This document shows positions 13,126 through 22,139 of a stretch of DNA of 64,000 nt, in pieces (position 1 is the first letter of the stretch; every line of letters starts with the position of its first letter). The DNA is taken from positions 7,949,001 through 8,013,000 of the forward strand of contig WPIO01000007.1 in NCBI GenBank assembly GCA_009760855.2, in the 5' to 3' direction. Origin of the DNA: Cristatella mucedo. Its lineage: Eukaryota > Bryozoa > Phylactolaemata > Cristatellidae. The position numbers and the translations under genes are program-made. Under the pieces are notes generated by a model that saw only the letters and a program-made list of their open reading frames with translations, made no database searches and was not told where the DNA came from.

Positions 13126-15740
13126 GTTATGATATAGATGATATACAGATTGGCATTTTGCATTCAATTGCATTAGAAAAACCACTGTACTATACAGCTG
13201 TTGCTTTTACATTAGCAGTATGCTGCTACAATCCATTTTGAATGGCAGCAACAGAACTACCTAGCTGACTACTAGCTGGCCAGGACATATTAAGGCCCTT
13301 GCTTTTGTGATATGATGCCATATGCTCCGGTGCAGAGTATGTAGCGCCGGCGTGAACTGCTGCTGCCTTTATATATGGGTGCAGCTCCTTCCAACTTACT
13401 GTAACTCGTGTGGTGGCACGATGTGCATTTCGCTGTAGAGCTTTTGCCGTAGCATAGTTACCATTCATTGTCATTCGTTCGAAGGTTGTTGTTGCCCTTC
13501 TAAGCTCATCGGCTGATGAGGGAACTGCAAACGTACCGTGTGCAGCTACCACCGATCTCCGAACTCGGCCGCTGTCGTGCAGCAGGCGCGGGCAGCTTCC
13601 GTTTTTCTTCTCAGACATGCCGGCCGTGCTGTACGAAGAAGTGAAGTACGTGGCGCCGGTGCACCGGCGCACGCTCGTGCTAGCTGGTGCTCAGGGCCTG
13701 GGCAGGCGGAGCCTGAAGAACAAGATCATTGCCTCCTACCCTAGCGAATTCGGCACCGCCTTACCGAGTGAGTGTGTGTGTGTGCACTCGGCAGCCGGGC
13801 GCCTGCTGCCACCTGCCGCTCGGTCAACAAGCTGTGGGCGCTGGGCCGCAGTGGCCACTGCCCGTCTTGCGCTGCCTGCATCTGCCAACGTCCGCCGGTC
13901 CGTCGACCGTCGGGGTGATGTGATGCAGCCACAGCTGCGGGCTTCATAGTGTGGTCTGAGTATATGCAGGCCGGTACCGCTTCTTTATCCCCTCAGTCGG
14001 CGCCGAATTTTACCAGTACACCGAATCTAGTACTCATCTACCGGTGCCAGCAGCCTTGCCCTTGATAGTCCGATGCATGCGTTCGACTATGCCGTTGCCT
14101 TCCGGTCGGTAAGCCGGCCTGCATATACTCAGACCACACATAGCTCTGTGAATAAGAGACTGGCTAGGAGTAGTATCTCTGAGAAAGTCTGCCCTTCCCT
14201 CCGTCACGCGGCAAGATGGCGCACTTTAGTCAAGCCGCAAGTCACTCGGCAAGATGGCGAAGTGTTGTCTTCCGGGACGGAACTACTATTACTCAGCGAA
14301 GCGAGTCCACAGGCAGCAGAGAGCTGCTCGCAGCCCCCATAAAGACCCTCCGTGCCGTCCAGGCATCCGACTGCAAGCCGCCGTGTTGACTGCTTCGTCA
14401 TCCCCCAGCCCAGTGCATCGGTGCCAGAATCGCACCGCCTTGAGTGGCCACAAGGAGGAAGCGCCGCTCGATAGCGCTGGCGCCTTCTCAGTTTTGTTCT
14501 TCATGCATTCATGCACGCCTTCAGGCACATCGCGAGCGATTCGCGAGGGCGAGGTGGACGGGCGCACGTACCACTTCAAGTCACGCGCCGACATGGAGCG
14601 CGACATCAAGAACGGGCGCTACCTGGAGTACGGCGAGCTGAAGGGTAACTACTATGGCACCGGATTCTTCTCGCTGACCGACGTGATCAATCTTGGCAGG
14701 GTGTGCGTCATCGACGCCAAGGCCACGGTGAGAATGCTTCGTCCGCCTTCCCCTTTTTTACCCCATGCCGCCGGCCTCTCTCCCCGCACCCCTGCATGTC
14801 GCCAGCCGATCGCGTCCGCCACAGGAGGGCTGCTGTCGCTGTGGCTAGCAGGTACTTGCAATGGTGCTCTCGTGTCGGCTAGGTGCTGGCAAAGCTCAGG
14901 ACTGCCGAGTGGACACCGTTCATCGTGTTCCTGAACCCTCCAAGCAGTGCGTCCATACTCGCTATGAATGAGCAGGCCATTGCATCGGGCGTGGATGTTC
15001 CCAAGAAGACGGTGAGTGCCTGAGCTACTGCTGCTCTGGCCAAGCGTCTGGAATTTTGTCGCACTACCCGCTGCTGACGAGTGCCCCAGCCCTCCCTCAC
15101 CCCCATGCGGTGCTGCCTCGGCGTTGTCCTCTGCCGGTCACGGTCGCTTCTCTCGATGTCGGCTGCCAGCGTGACGCAACGTGTCACCCCTGCGGTCGCT
15201 GAGGCCGTGCGCTGCTTCCCAGAGCATAGATCTGTAGCAATCGTTGATATGACCACCGATGTTCCAGTCCAGTGCTGACTAGGTGTCTGCCAAGCTCCCC
15301 ACTAGGTGTATGTTTAGCGAGCGTCCACCATGATGAGCGCAGCACCGCCGCTGCTGTGTCCTGCAGGAGGCGGATACCCAGCGGATATATGAGGAGAGTG
15401 GAAAGATCCTGCGAGGATACAAGCACCTCTTTGACGCCCTCATCCGGTATGACGATTTTGACCAGTCATTCAAGAAGATCCTTAATCTTTTCGAAGACGC
15501 CAAGCACGAGCAGCAGTGGGTGCCTGCTTCGTGGGTAAGAGCTGCTGCTGCCTGCCCCTCCCATTGCTGCCAGCCGACATCCGGCAATGCTGCCGCCACA
15601 TCTGTTGCCGCTTTGCTGCTGTCTCTGCTGCTACTTTTCGGTCGGTAGCATTCACGTGGTAATCATGTGCTGCCCGCCAATTAATTCTCTAGGCCAACTC
15701 TCCAGACGTGACCGTGCTGGAGCTCGGCAATGAAATGTAG
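1370..15740 (+). CDS. p55-type MAGUK scaffold (MPP2/MPP6-like), 3' eleven coding exons
   Basis: Membrane-associated guanylate-kinase scaffold that organises cell-junction or polarity complexes. Coding exons by eye: 1370-1651, 5967-6042, 6281-6429, 8093-8224, 8347-8470, 8562-8642, 13615-13767, 14525-14727, 14883-15011, 15367-15534 and 15693-15740. All have AG/GT borders and matching phases, totalling 1545 nt, or 514 residues plus TAG. Exon 1 starts with an L27-end motif (SVLHAHDDIA) after acceptor CCCTAG. PDZ covers about residues 82-165 (DEPL|GITVNNDSGDL, then QGLLHVGDLVKEVN). SH3 begins LFLKAHFKYDP and contains GDILHI and WWE. The basic hook is GRKKKRSF. The GK-like domain spans about 285-499, with a degenerate P-loop (GAQGLGRRSLK), YLEYGEL and final WVPASW. 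GLLHVGD and RRSLK favour MPP2/MPP6 over MPP5 or MPP1. The degenerate P-loop implies no kinase activity, as is usual for MAGUKs. The N-terminal L27 exons were not found and probably lie outside the window. The last exon adds an unusual 15-residue tail. Confidence 0.94.
2412..2445. repeat. Perfect hairpin: 16-bp stem, 2-nt loop
   Basis: AGACCTATGCACTGAC, AA, GTCAGTGCATAGGTCT. Intronic in the MAGUK gene, no neighbouring gene feature. Confidence 0.97.
2683..2870 (-). mobile_element. tRNA-derived SINE, family B (minus)
   Basis: The tail AAATAAATAAATAAATCCTAGCTG is at the left. Then come AGCGACAGAAGAGCCTTTTCGGCTATCAC and the reverse-strand B box GGAATCGAACCC, CATGACCTCGGGGCCAAGGTCGTG and GCCTTACCTAGTGTGCCACC (reverse-strand A box). 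It lies in the MAGUK intron. Confidence 0.82.
3885..4130 (+). mobile_element. Short L2-like LINE C-terminal fragment (second subfamily)
   Basis: The translated segment LLHQFQHPRALRASQDNKL at 3901-3970 and the following TGCTCTGCAGGTCCTGGACTG match the 27.8-29.0 kb LINE copy. Only a few hundred bases remain. Confidence 0.6.
4888..5796. mobile_element. Long inverted-repeat (fold-back/MITE-like) element
   Basis: The inner arms 5146-5298 and 5343-5500 are imperfect inverted repeats (for example GTTAATTTCTGATTTTGGTTGGATA against TATCCAACCGAAATAAGAAATTAAC) around a loop of about 44 nt. The outer arms 4888-4950 and 5728-5790 also pair (CCAACAATCGAGTAATTGTTTAGGGTA against TACCCTAAACAATTATTCGATTGTTGG). 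An L2-like LINE tail (4955-5123) sits inside the left arm. It lies in a MAGUK intron with no coding capacity. A DNA-transposon origin is inferred. Confidence 0.75.
4955..5123 (+). mobile_element. L2-like LINE 3' UTR/tail inserted in a fold-back element
   Basis: The 3' end consensus GTGCATGTCACTCCTAACCATG...GTAAAGCGCCTAGAAAGGGA...CTTTATCAAGTGCATTATTATTATCATT recurs across the window. This copy interrupts the left arm of the inverted-repeat element at 4888-5796. Confidence 0.85.
6050..6136 (+). mobile_element. Short L2-like tail copy in MAGUK intron
   Basis: CGTAAAGTGCATAGACAGATTTAGTTCTCTTACGGCACTATACAAATATCTGTATCATTATTATTAG is a diverged version of the tail motif. It starts only eight bases after a PDZ exon donor site at 6043. 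Confidence 0.65.
6530..7400 (-). mobile_element. L2-like LINE fragment (second subfamily), RT C-terminal part
   Basis: Minus-strand frames read FLKLNDDRTELLLIGHPKRV (about 7370-7250), ARNLGVVFESNLNF, then AARLVFKSQRFEHVSPMLKE and GLAPSYLAELLHQFQ (6982-6550), ending in SFSSAGPRLWNSLP. These are the post-catalytic RT and C-terminal motifs of L2/CR1-type LINEs. Stops separate the pieces. It lies antisense in the MAGUK intron between 6429 and 8093. Confidence 0.85.
7400..8092 (+). other. MAGUK intron, right part, no recognised feature
   Basis: Unique-looking AT-moderate sequence between the minus-strand LINE fragment and the SH3 exon. Confidence 0.6.
8841..8908. repeat. Perfect 34-bp tandem duplication
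   Basis: TAACGTGTGACCCATTGCCC plus 14 more bases occurs twice without a mismatch, in the MAGUK intron. The lack of divergence suggests a recent duplication. Confidence 0.95.
9358..12400 (-). mobile_element. Nearly full-length L2/CR1-like non-LTR retrotransposon (antisense in MAGUK intron)
   Basis: Minus-strand LINE with decayed ORFs. The N-terminal part lies in 12395-12092 (YARQQLLSLRHRR). The apurinic-type endonuclease lies in about 12110-11633 (RSMCNKPLVISDLI, LLALNETWLKS, GGGVAVIVRS, VAVVYRPPG, VVMGDF). A linker spans 11632-10730. The reverse transcriptase, 10729-9881, has FKKAVVRPLLKK, NYRTVSLLPFLSKTLERVV, GFRANHST, LLVLLDLSATFDTID, GVPQGSVLGPVLF, FHFYADDTQLYL and FLKLNDDK; the catalytic YADD is intact. 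The C-terminal piece, 9871-9632 (VTSRLDFCNSLL), runs straight into the 3' UTR, so about 300 bp of coding sequence seem deleted. The element ends in an ATT-repeat tail at about 9358-9375. Frameshifts make it inactive. The 5' end could reach about 12.6 kb. Confidence 0.93.
13064..13123. repeat. (CT)n microsatellite
   Basis: About 30 uninterrupted CT units in the MAGUK intron, about 490 bp before the exon at 13615. Confidence 0.98.
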
Positions 15741-16669
15741 CCGCCGTTGTTGCCAGAGCTCAACCACATGCCTTTTACCATCGCACCTTCGGCGTTTGCT
15801 GGCCGTCGTTGAATCTGCTGCTGCCTCAGACGGCCGCTGCCGTGCGCACGGCCAGCAGCAGCGCTGCTGCTGCAAGTGCAGGGCCTGAGCAACTGCTCGT
15901 GCGTGCTCCTCCCGCTCCGAACAACCGGTGGTGGTGACAGTGGTAGTGGTGGTGGTGGCAGTACATTGGTTTAGCGTCGTCATATCTGTGTCTTGCTAGC
16001 TGCCGTCGTGCCTTAGTGCAAGGAGCTGAGCCGTTTGTCAATAGGGGTATCACCTTTTTGTAGCATGCGTCTTCAGCTAGAAGACAGCATCTCCTCATTT
16101 TTCCTTCAAATTTCCCTGTAAGCACCAATGGCAGTGCACCGCCGCTCACATTGCTCGCTAGCCAGCTGGCCAGGCTGTTGCCTTCGAAGCGCTCGATTCG
16201 GCCGTGACCTACAAGCCGACTCCTTGCTCCATGACGCTGGCCATCGCACAGGCGATGTGTATTTTAGCACGAGCGCAGCAGCTCGTGCTCGCCGTCTGTC
16301 CGGCGGCTGCCTGGAGGCTGCGATAGCCTCGCTGCCTGCCTCAGCGCTTGCACTTCGCGCATGCAGCCCCTTCGGCATCGGTGCAGTGCCTGTCAATTCG
16401 TGTGCAAATTCTACCATTCCAGTTTTATGATGGCGCAACGGTGTAGCTTTGTTTTGCAGCTGTCGTCATTGGTGCACCTATAGGTCTGTGGCCATCAGGC
16501 CTGATGGTCGGTCCTCTTTCCTAGGTCATGCCTTTCATAGCATCGTACTCTACCTGCTATGGTCGTCTTAGGAGCACCGTTTTTATTTTGAGCAGACATC
16601 GGATCGCATGTGTATATATACTATGTACTATGTATTAGTAGTATTTTTATACTTATCCGCCTTCAAATC

Positions 16670-16675
16670 AATAAA
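16670..16675 (+). terminator. Putative poly(A) signal of the MAGUK gene
   Basis: AATAAA lies about 930 nt after the MAGUK stop codon at 15738-15740. No coding exon is visible in between, so this is the likely end of the 3' UTR. The intervening 15741-16669 is moderately GC-rich with CTG/GGT-type short repeats. Confidence 0.5.
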
Positions 16676-16679
16676 AAGT

Positions 16680-17984
16680 CCAAACTTGCTGCAAGCATTG
16701 TGCACCACAGCTTTTAGTTTTGCCTATGCAAGGATAAGTCGTGTCTAATTACGCAAGCTAATTTGTACTCGCTGCCTGAGCTTTGCTGAATGGAAAGTTT
16801 TGCCCCGGCAATAGACCATTTATTGTTGGGGTGAAGGATTAGATACAGTGTGCATGCCAGAAGACGTTGCGATATAGTAACTGCACTTCAGATTCATGTG
16901 TCCTCTCAGTTGTAGCTTCTTCGGATTCTACCTTTTTTAAAGTTATATACATCGTTTGCCGACCCTAGATGTGACTTACGTCAAGAGACAAATTCAGATT
17001 AGTTTAAAGGATAAATTATGGGGAGTCTCTCTTTCAATAAGTGCTCAAAAACTTTATTGATTCGAACTCATCGAGCACGTTCTCAACACAATCTTTCAAG
17101 CAATTCGTGGAAAACAGCACTTCAATCGTTCGAGGCGCTTTTCTGCAGTGCTGATCCTTTACCTGCAAGGAAATCTTAATTGCATGTAACCTCAGGTATA
17201 AAGACGGTGGTATTGGTGAGCTGTGATGGCACACTAAGTAAGGCGGTTGCTTTCACGACCTCGGTCCCAAGATCGTGGGTTCGATTCCTGCAGTGGGCGA
17301 TCTTGTATCGCCTCTGCAAGTGGTGGTGATAGCCGTAAAGGCTTTTCTGTCGCTATACAAAAAGATGCTGCTTAACAGCTAGGATTTATTTATTTATTTT
17401 ATTGATTGCAATGACTAGGATAGCCTGTGAGGGAGATGGTATGTCCGTCCACTGGTATTCGAGAAATATCAGGTTTAGTCACACCCTAGCTCGATTTTGC
17501 AAATACATTTATTCCCAGGCTTCCGGTACGCCATGGATCGCTTGGGTCTTGCGGAGGTTAGTGAGATCAAGTCAGGCGACACAAGTCAAGTGGTACTGCT
17601 TGGTCTGGCACAGCCAATGTTGTGTTGTCTTTTGTGCCCTCAGCAAGCCGAGGCTCCACTACTGCCGAGGTTCTACTTGCCGGTTTCAGTCAGCTGATTT
17701 TTTGCGATTTCTACTGCAGTTGTTATGGGTACAGGCAGCTCATTGGCGGCAGCTAGCATACTGGCATCGAGTGCTGCCACGTCCTCAGCCGAGGTGGTTG
17801 CAGTGGCATTGCTGGAATTTGAGCTCGGTCGTGGACCAGTGATTCCTTGGGCTTCTTAGGCTGGAGTCCTCCTAAAGTGTGTAGATAGACCTTTCGGCGC
17901 CAGGGGACAAAGCTACAAATGACGCCCTCTACCCTTGTCAAAAATTGCTCCACCACAGAAGAGAGGCAAAAAACACTAGCACTC
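16680..17984. other. Intergenic, between MAGUK and the hAT-like pseudogene
   Basis: It holds the family B SINE at 17224-17404. A possible exon-like stretch near 17519-17592 (acceptor CCCAG, donor GTACTG) is not supported by homology. Confidence 0.5.
17224..17404 (+). mobile_element. tRNA-derived SINE, family B (plus)
   Basis: TGATGGCACACTAAGTAAGGCGGTTGC (A box TGGCACACTAAGTAAGG), then TCGTGGGTTCGATTCCTGCAG (B box GGTTCGATTCC). The body is GGTGATAGCCGTAAAGGCTTTTCTGTCGCTATAC and the tail GCTAGGATTTATTTATTTATTTTATT. The B box is close to consensus, and this is the cleanest copy. Confidence 0.85.
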
Positions 17985-18796
17985 AAATCGAGTAGATAAA
18001 GTTTTATTAACTGTAGTAGCTAATCACAGCTTTAACATTTAATTTTTCTGGCCTTGAACTTGGCAAACTGGTCTGTTACAGTTTGAAAGTCAATATTTTT
18101 CAGTGGCTCTCTATGCTTAACAAGGCCAAATCAGAGAGTATCTTGCCCCATTGATGCTCTCAGATAAGACAGGTTACCTCCAATTTGCTAAAGTAACGTT
18201 CATAACTGGCAACTTGTACAGCTATGTTAAGAAGAACTTGCAAGGCAACTCTCAAATTATGAACTATCTTCTCCATAACTGACAATGGAAGACTATGAGT
18301 TTGGGGGCTCCTTGGTGCCGATTCGTGACGTGTGGCAAGAAGCATTTTACAGTTGCATATTTCGTTGTGCACCTCTGTTCCATCAACGTCTGAACCATAG
18401 AAGCCTCCAAGATCTAGATATTGTTGGCTGAGTTTGGTCTGGTCAAGTGTCTTCAAAAGCTGCTCAACTTCCAACAAGAAACCAAATTTTGCATCAAGAA
18501 ATGTGAGCAGGAAAACCTAGTTGTAATTTCTTGTCTGAGATAGTCTGTGCTGTCCTTCATAGTTCTTGAAATCTCTCCCTCTGCCATGAGGCCAACATCC
18601 TGAGAGAGTTCTGCAGGCATCTGTGTCCTTCGGCAAATTTTTCATTCAACTGCAGCCTCCCCAAAAATCACATCTACTACTGGCAATGATTCTTGGCACA
18701 GGTCTCCTCGAAATCTTGACAACCAAATCTCAAAAGAGTGGAGGTCACAAGAGGCGTCTTTGAAGTTCCTCTTTGGATCCTGCAGTCTTTAACTAA

Positions 18797-19190
18797 TAAT
18801 AATAATAATGCACTTGATAAAGCACCCTCAGAGAACTCAATCTCCTTCTAGGCGCTTTACATTTGCTGCAAAGGGAAACGCGATTGAATGGTGAGTAATA
18901 TCATGCTTGATAAACAACATGAATAACATGGTTAGGGGTGACATGCACAGGGTCAGCATGCAAATGTGGTTAGTGGCAGCATGCACAGTGTCAGCACGCA
19001 TAAGCACGTGAAGGGCGAATCACAGGGACCAACTAAATGCAGTCCTAAATAGGTGTTTTCAAGTTCTTTTTAATGTGGTCAAGTCAGGGGATGTTCTGAC
19101 GCAGGTCGGGAGGGAGTTTCAGGTTTTGGGAGCATACGAACTAAATGCACGGTCTCCAAAGGATTTGAGGTTTACTGAATGCAATCAATC
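18797..19190 (-). mobile_element. L2-like LINE 3' end inserted in the hAT-like pseudogene (minus)
   Basis: The tail reads TAATAATAATAATAATGCACTTGATAAAGCACCCTCAGAG... and continues to the coding remnant near 19170 (reverse complement of TTTGGAGACCGTGCATTTAGTTCGTATGCTCCC). On the minus strand, pseudogene coding sequence resumes on both sides (LRKIDCIQ before, KRLQDP after), so it is an insertion. Confidence 0.85.
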
Positions 19191-19556
19191 TTTCTTAAGA
19201 TGCTGTGCCAAAATGGCAACAGACCCAACAAGTTTTAAAATTCAAAATACAATGTAGGAGACTGCCAGCTTCACTTCTTTTTTCGAGTGTTTCACTTGTG
19301 TCAGACAGTTGCTCCAAAAGACCTATAATGTTACTCCGTCCATAATTGATAGCTTTTACAGCCTCCACTCTTGTACTCCACCTTGGAGCAGAGCCACGTT
19401 TGACAGTAATGGCTAAGACTTTCTTCAATTCTTACCATCTCAGAGTTGATCTTGAAAAGAATAAGTAGGTGCTTTCCATTGTCCCAAAAAAGGTAATGAC
19501 AACGGAATCTTGACGAAGCATGGACTCCTGTCAGGTTCAAGCAATGTTTATGTACA

Positions 19557-19911
19557 AAACCTCAAATCCTTTGGAGACCGTGCATTTAGTTCGTATGCTC
19601 CCAAAGCCTGGAACTCACTCCGACTTGCGTCAGAACATCCCCTGACTTGACCACATTAAAAAGAACTTGAAAACACCTATTTAGGACAGCATTTAGTGGG
19701 TCCCTTTGATTATTCCTTCATGTGCGTATGCTTGCTGACCCTGTGCATATCACCCCTGACCATGTTATTTCATGTTGTTTACCAAGCATGATATTACTCA
19801 CCATTCAATCCCGTTTCCCTTTGCAGCAAATTTAAAGCGCCTAGAAAGAGATTGAGTTCTCTGAGGGTGCTTAATCAAGAGTATTATTACTATTATTATT
19901 ATTATCACGGT
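19557..19911 (+). mobile_element. L2-like LINE 3' end inserted in the hAT-like pseudogene (plus)
   Basis: It starts with the coding remnant SFGDRAFSSYAPKAWNSL and ends GTATTATTACTATTATTATTATTATC. Joining the flanks restores minus-strand GATAAACATTGCTTG (DKHCL), with ATAA present on both sides of the insert, consistent with a 4-bp target duplication. It is a near mirror image of the 18797-19190 copy. Confidence 0.88.
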
Positions 19912-20439
19912 TTACAAAAACTGCCTTCTCATTTCTGGACAGTACTCTCTTTTGGACACCTGACCGACAAGTGGCCAGACATGACTGCTGAGTTGTCAGG
20001 GCACTTCGACCTGCAATCTTGCAAGGACATTTGTCAGGTTCGAGTTTGTCCAAGATGAGACCCTCACTTGCTGCAGCATCTTTTGCATAGATTTGAAGGA
20101 ACCTCGTGAATAATTCTTTAATGATTACTGTTGTGTACGCAAAGTCAAAATTGACTTATCTAACAACCTCAGACATCTGCTCGTGGTGTGCCAAATCAAG
20201 AGTTGAGTTTAACTAACTTCCACAGTACTTGTTTCACGTGTGTCGTAAGAGTAACTTGTCTCTAACTGTGTATGCAAGTACGTTAAGGAACTCATTTTGG
20301 GTTTGAGGAATATATAACAGACTGACTTTGGATTCTTTCTCGCGTGGTCCAGATGTGATTGCAGAAGAGGATCGTACCGAGCTACAAGATGAAGAAGTTC
20401 TCCAGAAGTTTTTAATATTGCTCTCACCAGCCAGGCCAA

Positions 20440-20745
20440 AACTCTCTCGGTGACCATGCAGTGTGTGTGCCTGCAGCGTCTACTGTTGTAATTAGCAAAG
20501 CGCCTTGACACGAATGTATATGCCTCACCTATGGCCAATAGTTAAGCCATTGACGCAGCCCAGCGTCAGGCCACTAATGCATGTTATATTTCGTGTCGTC
20601 TGCTGCGACTGATGGCGCTCTGATATGTGCGCCCGTTGAGAGTAATAAGGGAGTCTCGTTTACCGCGAACGAGCGCCAGCTGTGTCTCCGTGAGACTCCA
20701 ACTAGAACAGCCGCCTCGGGAGACATTGCTATACAACAACCACAC
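20440..20745. repeat. Copy 1 of a dispersed repeat shared with 21430-21660
   Basis: TGTTGTAATTAGCAAAGCGCCTTGACACGAATGTATATGCC...CTATGGCCAATAGTTAAGCCATTGAC resembles TGTTGTAATTAGCTAAGCGTCCAGCCACTAATGTATGCCC...TTGGCCACTGGTTGGGCAGTTGAC. Both run into sequence containing CGTGAGACTC. It interrupts the hAT-like pseudogene. Confidence 0.5.
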
Positions 20746-20980
20746 AATGCCAGTTTTTGAAAAACAAAGAACTTGATTCAGCTGGGAACTCTGGGAACTC
20801 TCTTTAGGACGCCTTGCCGTCGTTCTTTCCGATAAGATGCGTGCCTCAACAGCTGCGTCTATTCGATTGCCTTTGAGAAGCTTCCTCTCTGCTTCTGTCC
20901 ATGTGGTGAAAGCCTGCCGGTGAGAAGGGCTATTTTCATGGGCACTTGGTTATTCAGGTTTCCTCCACTAAACCCTTTGC

Positions 20981-21429
20981 AAATTCAAGTGCCGATCTTG
21001 AATTTTGGGTGCCTTGACACAAGGCACCGACAGACTGTGGCAGGCAGGATGGGGTGAGTGGACTGGAAGGGCAGTTGGAATGCATAGAGGAGAACGGCCG
21101 TGTGCTTGTTTTGCTACGAGTGCCAGCTGAATGCTGGTTGAAGCCCCTTCGATGTTTCTTCGTCTTAGCGTGTATGGCGCCAGAACGTCAAGCTACGTAG
21201 CTTCGTCTACATATGTAAACATGCTTAGCTAGCTCAGCTAGCAATAGTCAACCATCAAAACAAGGACTTGCTTAACATGAAGATTGGTATTCTCATATGA
21301 AAAAGTTTCTAAACAATATATGCACAATCCATTTTGCTTTTCCTGCTCCTTGGCCTTGGCACCCACAACATCTGTCTCCCCCTTTGCTTTGCCACTGTCC
21401 TCATGGTCAACGGTGTCATGGGAAAGGAT
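20981..21429. other. Intergenic, nothing recognised
   Basis: Mixed-composition sequence between the hAT-like pseudogene and the second copy of the dispersed repeat. Confidence 0.5.
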
Positions 21430-21660
21430 ATTGTGTGCCTGCTGGCTGCTGCTGTTGTAATTAGCTAAGCGTCCAGCCACTAATGTATGCCCACCTTTGG
21501 CCACTGGTTGGGCAGTTGACTAGGTGCAGGCGGCAGGCCTTTGAAGTAGAGGGACGTTGCAGCCACAGCAGTGCATCACCCAACTGCAGTGATTCAGCTA
21601 GCTCCACATAAACCGAGTGCCTCATTTATCGGTCACGTCCGAGCTGGTGCGGCCGTGAGA
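21430..21660. repeat. Copy 2 of the dispersed repeat shared with 20440-20745
   Basis: See the 20440 copy. The identity is strongest over about 85 bp (21440-21525), then patchy. Confidence 0.5.
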
Positions 21661-22061
21661 CTCCCCGAGATCTGTCGCCGCAGGAACCATAGTAACACAA
21701 CAGAAGTCAGACTCTTTGGCAGCATGCAAACGTCTAGCTTCCAGCTGGCGCAAGTTCTCTGTCGGTCTGCGCCCTGGCTGACGAACTCGCCTAGTTCTAA
21801 GGCACGTCGTCTGGTCTGCAGGTGCTCTCGTGTCGGCAGCTGACCGGGCTGCGTCGACGCTGGGCATGCACTTCCGGTCGGCGAAGGGCTGTATGGTTGC
21901 CTGAAAAGGGGCGAAGGGCTGTGTGGTAGCCTGAAAGGGTGCGAAGGTCGTGCCCGCCTCAATCACCCTAAATGACAGGCAGATCCCTGGGTTGCCGAAG
22001 ACCGAGCTAGTGAGCCCCGCAGGGTCTCTCGGGCAGCCTAGGGCTGATAATAGAGCAGGCC

Positions 22062-22068
<7 letters not shown>

Positions 22069-22130
<62 letters not shown>
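22069..22130. repeat. (CT)n microsatellite
   Basis: About 30 CT units at the left edge of the GC-rich coding-like region. Confidence 0.98.
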
Positions 22131-22133
<3 letters not shown>

Positions 22134-22139
22134 GGGACA

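Larger units (their letters stand above)
8643..13614 (+). other. Large MAGUK intron between hook and GK exons
   Basis: It contains the 34-bp duplication, the nearly full-length antisense LINE, unassigned sequence at 12400-13063 (perhaps the LINE 5' UTR) and the (CT)n tract. A 148-codon minus-strand frame at 13226-13672 overlaps the next exon and looks like a shadow. Confidence 0.8.
17985..20980 (-). pseudogene. Decayed hAT-transposase-like / ZMYM1-like (TTF-type zinc finger, HAT dimerisation) gene
   Basis: Minus-strand fragments follow the order of hAT-derived ZMYM1-like proteins. Near 20930-20790: HRQAFTTWTEAERKLLKGNR. In 20490-20210: LLHLVARYDPLLQSHLDHAR. In 20180-19912: DKLEPDKCP, then AVMSGHLS and GVQKRVLSRNEKAVFV. 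In 19556-19195: HCLNLTGVHASSRF, RWSTRVEAVKAI, and LHFWHSILRKIDCIQ after a frame change. In 18796-18480: KRLQDPKRNFKDAS. In 18477-18160: LLKTLDQTKLSQQYLDLGGF and VASYERYFSKLE. In 18150-18030: YLRASMGQDTL, LALLSIE and FAKFKARKIKC*. Frameshifts and stops break it throughout, and two LINE 3' ends interrupt it (18797-19190 minus, 19557-19911 plus). It is nonfunctional as it stands. Whether it began as an autonomous transposase or a domesticated gene copy cannot be told. Confidence 0.85.

Noticed and set aside
13226-13672. 148-codon minus-strand ORF
   Set aside because: It overlaps the MAGUK GK exon at 13615 on the other strand and has no recognisable motif, so it is a shadow plus chance extension.
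14254-14934. 226-codon plus-strand ORF as a single gene
   Set aside because: It is the MAGUK exon 14525-14727 read through both introns. Only the exon part matches the guanylate-kinase-like domain.
17224-17300. Genuine tRNA gene
   Set aside because: A and B boxes are present, but the same unit recurs with a shared non-tRNA body and an ATTT tail, so it is a SINE head.
17402-17863. Possible two-exon gene (RYAMDRLGLAEVSEIKSGDT, then VMGTGSSLAAASILA)
   Set aside because: Splice-like borders exist, but there is no homology, no start exon and ambiguous phase. Kept only as a note.
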